This document shows positions 1 to 7,244 of a stretch of 63,424 bases of DNA, one piece after another (position 1 is the first letter of the stretch; every line of letters begins with the position of its first letter). The translations under genes and the position numbers were made by a program. This DNA comes from CAYLPU01 sp964385635 (GTDB taxonomy: Bacteria > Chloroflexota > Anaerolineae > B4-G1), in contig CAYLPU010000017.1 in NCBI GenBank assembly GCA_964385635.1, positions 1 through 63,424 on the forward strand, in the 5' to 3' direction. The notes under the pieces are model-generated. The model was not told the DNA's origin, ran no database searches, and worked only from the letters and a program-made list of their open reading frames with translations.

Positions 1-236
1 AGTCGGGCGATAGTTGTTTTGCCAACGCCGGGCCAGCCTTGGATGATGGTTAGGATTTGCACCGATGCAAGGCGGGTTTTGAGGTCGCGTAAGGCGTCTT
101 CGCGGCCAATTATAAGCGAAGGAAGGGGCGGGGCGCTGCCGGGGCGGGACGGTGTAGGCGTGCCAATGAACACGTCCCGTGCCGTGCCGACCTGAACACC
201 ATGATTACCTGCTTGTTGGTGGATTTGGTCATTCAC
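1..236 (-). CDS. STAND/NLR-type NTPase, N-terminal part (runs off the window)
   Basis: Only the first 78 codons are inside the window. A GTG start at 236 follows TAGGAG, which is also the stop codon region of the upstream CHAT gene. Residues 5-24 form a short motif, I-x-Q-Q-A-G-x3-VQVG-x-ARD-x2-I, closely matching the last residues of the CHAT protein. A proline-rich linker follows, then 'IIGRED' and a Walker A motif GWPGVGKTT near the cut edge. This order (short N-terminal motif, linker, GRE.., P-loop) is that of STAND (NACHT/NB-ARC) switch ATPases, in which a C-terminal repeat sensor would be expected outside the window. I infer a defence or cell-death sensor that signals to the adjacent CHAT protein by homotypic motif interaction. 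It could also be a regulatory STAND protein. Confidence 0.75.
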   Translation of the reverse strand, partial: MNDQIHQQAGNHGVQVGTARDVFIGTPTPSRPGSAPPLPSLIIGREDALRDLKTRLASVQILTIIQGWPGVGKTTIAR

Positions 237-245
237 GAGTTGCTC

Positions 246-1016
246 CTATCGCTGAATTTTTATGTCCCGTGCTTGCCCGATTTGAACAGCGTTATCGCCT
301 GCATGCTGTTGAATAACCGTTGCCGATTGTTCGGATGAAGGAGTAGGCCTAAGTGAAGCATCGTCGGTCCTTCCGGGAATATTACCCTGAGGAATATCCG
401 GGCGTATTGAATCTCCTGCATCAGGAGCAAAAACAATTTCCTGTGGATTTGCGCTTATAGCTATTAACTTCGGTGTGTCTTGCTCGTCCAAGTTTTCTAA
501 ATCAATTTGCACACAACCCAAGTCAAAAGCGGTTTTCACATCTCTGCCATAACCTAGAGCCTGGTAAAATGCCATAGCGAAGCTGATTGCAGCCGAATCC
601 CCGATGGCTGTGGACATTCCAATAACACAGTCTATGTGTTCTGCAATTGCTCTAGCCTGTCGCTCCGAATAGCAGGCATTGAGCACCACACAGCGAATAT
701 TATCTTTGAGCACAGAGAATAGTTGACTGAGCGCACGAACTGAGACTGGGTGGCTATTTCCAGAGTTATCTTCGAGAATGATTGCGCTTGACGTGCTTCC
801 GTGACCGCTGAAGTGTACAATGTCAGGCTTGTGACGAAGAAGACAGGCTTGCAGGTCAGTAACGCGAACTGCCCAATGCTGTTCAATGTCAAACTTGTCT
901 CGAAACTTGGCTTGGCGTAGTGCTTGATCTATGGCTCGAATTTCCATAGCTAGCCTCAGCCGAGAGGTATCTGAAGGATTTGCGGCGAGGAACAGTATCT
1001 TGATCATTTTATTCAT
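246..1016 (-). CDS. CHAT domain protease-like effector with C-terminal RHIM-like motif
   Basis: The protein has 256 residues. It opens with ILFLAANP, typical of CHAT (caspase HetF-associated) domains. The predicted catalytic dyad is His72 in HFSGHG and Cys115 in VLNACYS, so the protease core (about residues 5-190) looks intact. A low-complexity linker rich in P, S, D and T (195-232) leads to a C-terminal motif at 234-255, with VQIG at 244-247 followed by Q-A-R-D-I. The same motif opens the next gene, nine bases downstream. CHAT proteases act as caspase-like effectors in several bacterial immune systems; here I infer that activation comes from the neighbouring STAND ATPase. The start at 1016 has GGAG eleven bases upstream; an in-frame ATG at 1007 is an alternative. 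Confidence 0.88.
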   Translation of the reverse strand: MNKMIKILFLAANPSDTSRLRLAMEIRAIDQALRQAKFRDKFDIEQHWAVRVTDLQACLLRHKPDIVHFSGHGSTSSAIILEDNSGNSHPVSVRALSQLFSVLKDNIRCVVLNACYSERQARAIAEHIDCVIGMSTAIGDSAAISFAMAFYQALGYGRDVKTAFDLGCVQIDLENLDEQDTPKLIAISANPQEIVFAPDAGDSIRPDIPQGNIPGRTDDASLRPTPSSEQSATVIQQHAGDNAVQIGQARDIKIQR

Positions 1017-1093
1017 TTCTCGTTAGTCTCCTTGTAAGAGAGTGTCTTCAAAAGCTCAATGGTTACTTTGCGCAGCAGCGGGCTAACTTCTGA

Positions 1094-1401
1094 GAGCGTG
1101 TTTTAAAAGTGTCTACCATAGACCTCGGAGGTCTTGTACGAGCCTTTTCGGAGCAAAAATGTAATGGTCAACAAGATGGTACAGTTGAAAAAATACAAAA
1201 CCATTGCCACGGGGCCTGTTTGCCCCTGGAAATTGCCCCGCAATTGCCCTATCGGTGACTTGGGCGACTGCACGATGTCGCTGACCATTACACTTTTCGG
1301 AGCAAAAACGGCTATTTTGAGGCCATTTGAGCGCAAAAAGTCACTTTTCGAGACCTCCGAGGTCTGAAATTAAGCAGAGTCTAGACTTTTAAAACACCCT
1401 C
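1094..1401. repeat. MITE-like element with terminal and internal inverted repeats
   Basis: The ends 1094-1110 (gagcgtgttttaaaagt) and 1385-1401 are inverted copies with one mismatch. Just inside each end is a 15-bp near-perfect palindrome (agacctcggaggtct at 1120-1134 and agacctccgaggtct at 1351-1365). Further in, tgtaatggtca and tgaccattaca form a third inverted pair. Open frames in both strands of the element are consequences of the symmetry and resemble no known protein. It carries no transposase, so it would have to move in trans. Confidence 0.6.
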
Positions 1402-1405
1402 TAAA

Positions 1406-1454
1406 TAGGCGAAGTATTTCGCCTATCGCTCAATATACGAAGTACTTCGCATAT
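1406..1454. repeat. Two adjacent imperfect palindromes
   Basis: 1406-1425 is a palindrome around gaagtatttc and 1433-1454 is a second one around cgaagtacttcg, with one mismatch per arm. They share the cgaagtaNttcg core. The sequence following them (cgcatatcacgcc) recurs near 63299-63312, which links this spacer to the repeats at the far end of the window. No gene is visible between 1402 and 1542. Confidence 0.5.
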
Positions 1455-1542
1455 CACGCCATAAGTGGAAACGGCGACTCGCCCAGATTGTACTACAACG
1501 GCGGCACTTGCACAAACGACAGTGCCTACCTCCCCGCTTCCC

Positions 1543-2091
1543 TCACCCCGACCGGTGCCGGGTAGCGAAAAGCGCAGGGCCGTGGGCTTGCCTTGCAGCC
1601 TTCTCACTCTGCCGCCTGACGCTGTGCCTGTCGCCCAGCAGCGCGCTACCCAACTGCACGCGCACCAGCTTTTGGATAGGGATCACGGTATACTCTAGTT
1701 CAGCCTCCAGGCCAGCAGCGCGCGCCTCGAAGGCTGCCCCGGCTGCCCCGCGTGCGGAGGATAGCGACAGTGATTCGCCCGTCGCTGCTATCTGGGCATC
1801 GAGCAAACGAACAAACATGCCCAGGCCAGGCAGCCGGTAGAATCTGTGGATCACCAGGCTGTCAAATTTCTCCGCTACCGTCGCCACCTCGGCGGTCTCG
1901 GGGTCTGTTCGCGCCCACTTCTCCTCGGCGGCCAGTTCTGCCAGAGAAGTCCTCAAGGTCTCCTCGATCGTTTCGCGGAAGGGCGAAGGCACCGTCAGTT
2001 CGCTCTTCACAGCGTCGTACAGCCCTTTCAAGAAGTCAACGTCCTCTTTGGCCTCTTCTATCGCTTGCAGAATCGTTTCTCTGCGCACCAT
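1543..2091 (-). CDS. Hypothetical protein, acidic helical N-terminal half
   Basis: This 182-residue frame starts with ATG at 2091. Residues 1-95 are rich in E, A, L and K and look helical, possibly coiled coil. Residues 95-150 are more mixed. The last 35 residues are Arg/His/Ala-rich and differ in composition from the rest, so the true C-terminus may have been altered by a frameshift or a rearrangement. I do not recognise a family. It is divergent from the Lrp fragment beginning at 2115 and has no obvious partner. Confidence 0.45.
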   Translation of the reverse strand: MVRRETILQAIEEAKEDVDFLKGLYDAVKSELTVPSPFRETIEETLRTSLAELAAEEKWARTDPETAEVATVAEKFDSLVIHRFYRLPGLGMFVRLLDAQIAATGESLSLSSARGAAGAAFEARAAGLEAELEYTVIPIQKLVRVQLGSALLGDRHSVRRQSEKAARQAHGPALFATRHRSG

Positions 2092-2114
2092 GTCCGACGC
2101 CGAGGTGTCGTTAA

Positions 2115-2432
2115 TCGCCGGGTGATAAAATAGGTATCAAGGCTGTCATTAAGGTAACCCGGGCTCACAACGTTTCTTTGGAAAACTCTCTCCATGAACC
2201 CGCCAGACTGCTCGAGGTCACCAGTGTGCAAACCCTGACCGGTGACACGGATGAACTCATCACAGTCTACGCCCGCGACGTGGATGATCTAAAGGACATC
2301 ATCTACAACAAAATCGGGGTGCTTCCAGGATTGACCTGGTTGAGCACTGGTATCGTGTTAGACGAGATCAACTCTCCCCTGACCCGTCGTTTTCGTCCCA
2401 AGACGAGTTGCGAGAAGCCGGGAAACTCATAG
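2115..2432 (+). pseudogene. Lrp/AsnC-type regulator, C-terminal ligand-binding domain only
   Basis: The frame is open from 2115 (stop at 2112) and encodes a typical AsnC ligand-binding (RAM) domain: a beta strand KAVIKV, a middle part around VQTLTGDTD, then ITVYARDVDDLKD and a C-terminal STGIVLDEI strand. The N-terminal helix-turn-helix is missing and there is no ATG near the domain start; only a TTG at 2178, inside the domain, is available. Lrp regulators often sit beside amino-acid catabolic enzymes, as here with a threonine dehydratase-like gene 150 bases downstream. I read this as the 3' remnant of the local regulator. A free-standing RAM domain is less likely. Confidence 0.6.
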
Positions 2433-2583
2433 GGAACCCTGTTCCAACAACCGATTGCCAAGATTAGTTGACGGGTGTAGAATGATGATGAGTAGGATAA
2501 CCCTTCGTGGCCTGCAACTGGATACCGTCAAACTCGCCGTTGTCCATAAAGATGACCGTACAATGCTCAGGCAGGAGTTGCTG

Positions 2584-3534
2584 ATGAATGAGCCAACGAT
2601 AAAGGAAATCCGAGGGGCAGCCGAGCGAATCAGGTCTCTTGTGCACCGTACTCCTGTCCTCACGTGCAGTGCCTTGAATCGGATGTGTGAGGCGGAGATT
2701 TTCTTCAAGTGTGAGAATTTTCAGAAGGTGGGTGCATTCAAAATCCGGGGGGCGACTAACACAGTATTCTCTCTGGAGGATGAGGATGCTGCACAGGGGA
2801 TAGCCACGCACTCATCCGGGAATCACGCGGCCGCTGTGGCCCTGGCGGCCCATTGGCGAGGGACGAAGGCATACGTGGTTATGCCAGATAATTCTCCTGC
2901 CGTGAAAAAGGCTGCGGTGGCCGGTTATGGGGCGGAGATAACTTTCTGCAAACCGACGCTTGCGGCCCGCGAGGAGAGGCTGGCTAGAGTCATCGAGCGC
3001 ACCGGAGCTGCTTTCGTCCATCCCTACAACGACTATCGAGTCATCGCGGGGCAGGGAACGGCTGCGTTGGAACTCTGCGAGGAGATTCCAGACCTGGACA
3101 TCGTGATGACCCCGGTGGGAGGCGGCGGTCTGCTCAGCGGGACTGCCCTTGCCATCTCCGAAGTTTCACCACAGACTGACGTGATCGGCGCGGAACCCGA
3201 GAAAGCAGATGATGCGTACCGTTCTATGGAGGCCGGTAGGATCATCCCGTCGGTGAATCCTGATACCATTGCAGATGGACTTCTTACATCTCTCGGCGAC
3301 CTGACCTTCCCGATCATAAAGAGGCTTGTCAGAGAAATCGTGACAGTGAGCGAGGAAGAGATCGTGAGGGCCATGCGCCACATTTGGGAACGGATGAAGA
3401 TCATCGTGGAGCCTTCGGCCGCAGTGCCACTCGGAGCGGTGTTGGGCAGGCGCTCGGCGTTCTCGGCCAAGCGAATAGGGATCATCCTCTCCGGGGGAAA
3501 CGTTGATCTGGAAAGACTCCCCTGGATGGATTGA
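2584..3534 (+). CDS. PLP-dependent threonine/serine dehydratase family enzyme
   Basis: A 316-residue fold-type II PLP enzyme of the threonine dehydratase / serine racemase group, which deaminates hydroxy-amino acids to 2-oxo acids. The Schiff-base lysine is K53 in GAFKIRGA. SSGNH (77-81) is the substrate loop and GGGGLLSG (179-186) binds the phosphate. Length fits single-domain catabolic enzymes lacking an ACT domain. The ATG at 2584 was chosen because CAGGAG lies seven bases upstream and the conserved N-terminus begins there; the frame remains open to 2455. Exact substrate (threonine, serine or threo-3-hydroxyaspartate) cannot be decided. It precedes an SDR gene by 27 bases, likely the same operon. 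Confidence 0.85.
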   Translation: MNEPTIKEIRGAAERIRSLVHRTPVLTCSALNRMCEAEIFFKCENFQKVGAFKIRGATNTVFSLEDEDAAQGIATHSSGNHAAAVALAAHWRGTKAYVVMPDNSPAVKKAAVAGYGAEITFCKPTLAAREERLARVIERTGAAFVHPYNDYRVIAGQGTAALELCEEIPDLDIVMTPVGGGGLLSGTALAISEVSPQTDVIGAEPEKADDAYRSMEAGRIIPSVNPDTIADGLLTSLGDLTFPIIKRLVREIVTVSEEEIVRAMRHIWERMKIIVEPSAAVPLGAVLGRRSAFSAKRIGIILSGGNVDLERLPWMD

Positions 3535-3561
3535 GCAGTACAATAAGGGAGGACGACAAAA

Positions 3562-4332
3562 ATGGGCGAAATGGAAGGTAAGGTCGCGCTCATCACAGGC
3601 GCGAGCAGCGGGATCGGCAAGGCCACGGCCTTCAAGTTTGCCTCGGAGGGGGCCAAGGTAGCTCTGGTCGCCCGCCGTGGCGACATACTGGCAGAGGGTG
3701 CAAAAACAATCGCGGCTGACGGAGGCGAAGCGAAGGCGATTGTCGCCGACGTGACAAAAGAAGCGGAAATCGAGCGCGTGGTCCGCGAAGTGGCCCAGGT
3801 GTTCGGTGGGATTGACGTGCTCGTCAATGCGGCCGGCATCATCGCCACAGGAACGATTGAGACCACTACCCTCGAAGACTGGGACTACATTATGAACGTG
3901 AACGTGCGCGGCCCTTTCTACCTGATTCAGTGCGCAATGCCATACCTGATTGAACGCCAGGGAAACATCGTGAACGTCTCCAGTGTGAATGGTATGCGCG
4001 CCTTCCCAGGTGTCCTGGCCTATTGTGTCAGCAAAGCTGCCGCGGACCAGCTCACGCACTGCGTCGCGCTGGAAGTAGCAAGCAAGGGCGTGCGGGTCAA
4101 CGCGGTGAACCCTGGCGTCGTCGTCACATCTCTGCACCGTACCGGCGGGATGGACAACGATCAGTACGCGGCTTTCTTGGAGCACAGCAAGACCACGCAT
4201 CCACTTGGCCGTGTGGGTCAACCCGAAGAAGTGGCTGACCTGATCTACTTCCTTGCTTCCCCGAAAGCAGGATGGATTACAGGGATCTCCTGTCCAATCG
4301 ACGGTGGTCGCGCTCAAACGTGTGCCAGGTAG
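3562..4332 (+). CDS. Short-chain dehydrogenase/reductase (SDR)
   Basis: A classical 256-residue SDR using NAD(P)H. Visible motifs are the cofactor-binding GASSGIG (13-19), NAAG (89-92), the catalytic serine near 140-141 and the YxxxK pair at Y154 and K158 (AYCVSK). The C-terminal GWITGISCPIDGG is the usual family ending. GGGAGGACG lies about ten bases before the ATG. The close spacing behind the dehydratase gene suggests joint hydroxy- or amino-acid catabolism, but substrate is not predictable from sequence. Confidence 0.88.
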   Translation: MGEMEGKVALITGASSGIGKATAFKFASEGAKVALVARRGDILAEGAKTIAADGGEAKAIVADVTKEAEIERVVREVAQVFGGIDVLVNAAGIIATGTIETTTLEDWDYIMNVNVRGPFYLIQCAMPYLIERQGNIVNVSSVNGMRAFPGVLAYCVSKAAADQLTHCVALEVASKGVRVNAVNPGVVVTSLHRTGGMDNDQYAAFLEHSKTTHPLGRVGQPEEVADLIYFLASPKAGWITGISCPIDGGRAQTCAR

Positions 4333-4354
4333 AGCAGACTGTATTTCCTCTACT

Positions 4355-6275
4355 TCAGGCTACCGTGGTCCCGGCAAACGCCTCCCTGAAGAATCTCACT
4401 AGACGCAGGTACAGGGTCTTCTGGTTCTTCGGCCGGGAGATGCCATGTCCCTCGTCCTCAAAAGCCAGCAAACCATATTCTATGCCTGCCCGCCCCAGGG
4501 CAGCCCTGACCGTCCTGACGTTCTCCGGCGTGACGTTCGGGTCCTGCAAGCCCTGGACAATCAGCAACTGGCCTTTGATGTTCGCCACAAAGTTGATCGG
4601 CGAGCGCTCCCGATAGCGGTCCGGAACCTGGTTGGGTGATCCGCCCATCATCTCCTCGCTGTACGGGCGCAGCGGCGACCACAACCTCCGGCGGGAAACG
4701 GGTGATGGCACACCAGGAAGAATAGCCACCGTAGGAGGTGCCGGTGATCCCCACCTTGCCCGGCTCCGCGACTCCGGCGGCGATCAACGCCTCGATCCCG
4801 GTCCGAATGTCCTCCTGCTCCCGGCCGCCCCAGCCATCCGCCTTGATGGCCTCCCGAAACGCCCGTCTGAAGCCTGTGCTGCCCCGGTAGTTCGGGGCCA
4901 GCACGTTGAAACCTTGTGAGACAAAGAACTGGATCTGAGGGTTGATCTGGTCTTCGCTGTGGGCCGTGGGGCCACCATGGACGTACACGATAGTGCCCTT
5001 GGCCTCTCCCTGAGTCCGATACAGCCAGCCTTGAATCCCAATGCCGTCCACCGATTGCCAGCGAAAGTCCTCTGCCGCCGTCAGGTCGTCTGGAGAGAGC
5101 GGAGTGCGCTCCCAGACATGCGTAAGGCTGACGAAAGACTCGGGCCGGAGGTCCGCCGGGGAGAATCGGACGAGATCCGCTGGCTGCCGGGAGCCGTAGT
5201 ATTTTCCGACCCACTTGCCCTCCCCAACTGGAGCCAGGGGGACGAGGGAACCGGGAATTTCGGACAGGCGGATTTCCTCTCCCGTCTCCACGTCCAGCAG
5301 CGAGGCACGGACGCACGCATCCTTGACTTCGACAACGACCGCTCGCTCGCTGCCATGCGGCACACAGGCGGATTCCACGTTGCGGTCCGGGTCGTCCAGC
5401 AGCCAGCGCAGCGCACCGCTCTCCCGCTCCCAGACTCCCACCCGCTGATGCGTCTCGGTCTCGGCCAGAGCCAATACGCGCCGGCCATCGGGGAACCACG
5501 AACCATATACTTTCTTCTCTGGACCGAAATTGAGGATCTCGCGGTCCTCTCGGCCCTCGACATCCACCAACCAGACCTGGTACCCAGCGGGATGCAGGTC
5601 GTTGCGGTTGTAGAGGATGTGCGTACCCCGCTCGTTCAACTCAGGTTCGTAATAGCAGCCCCTCTCTGGGCAGGCCAGGGGCTTCCGCTCGCCAGTCTCC
5701 AAGTTATGGCGGTAGAGCCACGTCGGCTCGACCTCCTGGCCGGTGGCAACGTCGAAGTTGGCAGCGTACACCAGCCAGCGGCCGTTGGGATGCAATTGAC
5801 CGCCTCGCAGGAAGTAATTCGGCGCAGGCCCGGTCAGCGGGTGCATGACGCCTGGCCTGGCCAGATCCACCCGAAAAAGTTGTGCGCGCTCATCACCATC
5901 CCCGTCCTGTGACACCAACACTGCCCGGCTGTCGGGGGTCCACGAAACGAGCAGCGTGTCCTGCGACGTCTCGGTCAGGCGGACAGGCGGGGTCGAGCCA
6001 TCGGTGGGAGCGGCGTACACATCGGCCAGCGGACCCACCCGAAACCAGGTCCAGGCGGCCCATTTGCCGTCCCAGGAGATCTTTGGAGCATAGAGGGTGG
6101 GCAGACTGAGCAACGGTTCCAGGAATTCCCACGTCTCTTTGGTCGCGGCGGGAAGGATTTCCCGGTAGGCATCCAGCATCCCGACGATCTGAGGCTGCGC
6201 TCCTTCCCCCTGCTGGCGTCCCCGCTCGCGGGGTGTTCCTCTGACGTTGATAATCGGCACGGTTCGTGAACTCAT
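4355..6275 (-). pseudogene. S9 prolyl oligopeptidase family gene with N-terminal C45-like fusion and an internal frameshift/deletion
   Basis: Start at 6275 is supported by GGAGGAG five bases upstream. The first ~50 residues (NVRGTPRERGRQQGE) resemble the start of C45 acyltransferase-type autoproteases, not an S9 enzyme. From about residue 57 (EPLLSLPTLYAP) the protein is an S9 beta-propeller followed by an alpha/beta hydrolase. The nucleophile motif GTSYGGYS is present. At 4665-4672 the frame breaks: the segment after VVVAAAP that relatives have before LRPYSEEMM is missing. The aspartate (GLQDPN) and histidine (EDEGHG) of the triad lie in the shifted frame, 4355-4675. So all triad residues exist in DNA but not in one frame. 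It is either a real pseudogene or an assembly deletion. Confidence 0.75.
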
Positions 6276-6400
6276 CCGATCTCCTCCCGCACATTGAGAA
6301 CAGCCTTCTGCGAACATGTTTAGCCTGATTTTACCAGGAAACTCGATCCAGTACAAACGTAAAGACTCGTTCCGTTTCGAAAACCCCACGCCGAGAGCAG

Positions 6401-6428
6401 TTGACGGTATGGGCATAACGGGTATAAT
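6401..6428 (+). promoter_or_regulatory. Sigma70-type promoter for efp
   Basis: TTGACG (6401-6406) and TATAAT (6423-6428) are separated by 16 bases, 30 bases ahead of the efp ATG. Confidence 0.7.
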
Positions 6429-6457
6429 CCAGACAACCTGATGGGAGGAAACCGGTT

Positions 6458-7015
6458 ATGATCGACGTCAACGAACTGCGCAAGGGTGTCACATTCACGA
6501 TGGATGGTGAACTGTACAAGGTGCTGGAGTACCAGCATCACAAGCCGGGGCGAGGCAAGGCGGTCATTCGCACCACGCTACGCAATCTGCGCACCGGCGC
6601 GACCATCCAGCACAACTTCACCTCTGGCGACCGGGTGGAGGACATCCGTGTCGAGCGACGGGGAATACAGTATCTTTACACCGATGGCGATCTGTATCAC
6701 TTTATGGACACCGAGACCTACGACCAGACGGCCTTGTCCGCCTCTGCGCTGGGCGACCAGATTCGCTACCTCAAAGAGGGAATGGAACTGGTGCTGGCAA
6801 CCCACGAGGGAGAACCGCTGGATGTGGAACTGCCGACGACGGTGGAACTGGAGGTGGTCGAGGCAGAGATGGCAATCGCTGGCGACCGGGCCAGCAGCGC
6901 GCTGAAGAAAGTGACACTGGAGACCGGGCTGGAGGTACAGGTGCCGCTCTTCGTCAAGCAGGGCAACGTGATCCGCGTGGACACCCGCACGGGCGAGTAC
7001 GTCACACGAGTGTAA
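6458..7015 (+). CDS. efp: Translation elongation factor P
   Basis: A full-length 185-residue EF-P, which binds ribosomes stalled on polyproline stretches and promotes peptide bond formation. The three beta-barrel domains are intact, with the KOW-like N-terminal domain, the central S1/OB-like domain and the C-terminal signature near VRVDTRTGEYVTRV. The loop that enters the peptidyl-transferase centre reads HHKPGRGKA, placing Arg32 at the tip where many species have a modified lysine. A GGGAGG sequence eight bases upstream and a clear promoter support the start. Confidence 0.96.
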   Translation: MIDVNELRKGVTFTMDGELYKVLEYQHHKPGRGKAVIRTTLRNLRTGATIQHNFTSGDRVEDIRVERRGIQYLYTDGDLYHFMDTETYDQTALSASALGDQIRYLKEGMELVLATHEGEPLDVELPTTVELEVVEAEMAIAGDRASSALKKVTLETGLEVQVPLFVKQGNVIRVDTRTGEYVTRV

Positions 7016-7020
7016 ACGAA

Positions 7021-7176
7021 TTGGGTGTGTTTCATTTCAGTTGGGAAGAAAAACCTTGCGAAGGTTAGCGTATACGTTTCAGCCCAAAAGTGCTTACTCT
7101 AGCAGGAAATCGTCATGTCAGAAAGGCCATTTGTAACCTTCGCAAGGTTGCTCTAACCCATTTGAAACACACCCAA
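7021..7176. repeat. 156-bp inverted-repeat element
   Basis: Ends 7021-7034 (ttgggtgtgtttca) and 7163-7176 are exact inverted copies. Inside each end is the 15-bp palindrome aacctt(gc/cg)...aaggtt: aaccttgcgaaggtt at 7052-7066 and aaccttcgcaaggtt at 7135-7149. No coding capacity. The same general layout (outer inverted repeat plus inner palindrome) is seen in the element at 1094-1401, with different sequence. It lies in the efp / UPF0182 spacer. Confidence 0.6.
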
Positions 7177-7244
7177 ATAGAACACGGATCAACAGTAATC
7201 ACAACAAATGATAGTGGACAGGTTTTGATAGGAAGGATAGCCTT

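Noticed and set aside
1103..1367. Open frames on both strands of the 1.1-1.4 kb element
   Set aside because: They mirror one another because of the inverted repeats and resemble no protein.
3166..4317. Minus-strand frame of 383 codons over the dehydratase and SDR genes
   Set aside because: It spans two well-supported plus-strand genes and has His/Arg/Cys-rich shadow composition.
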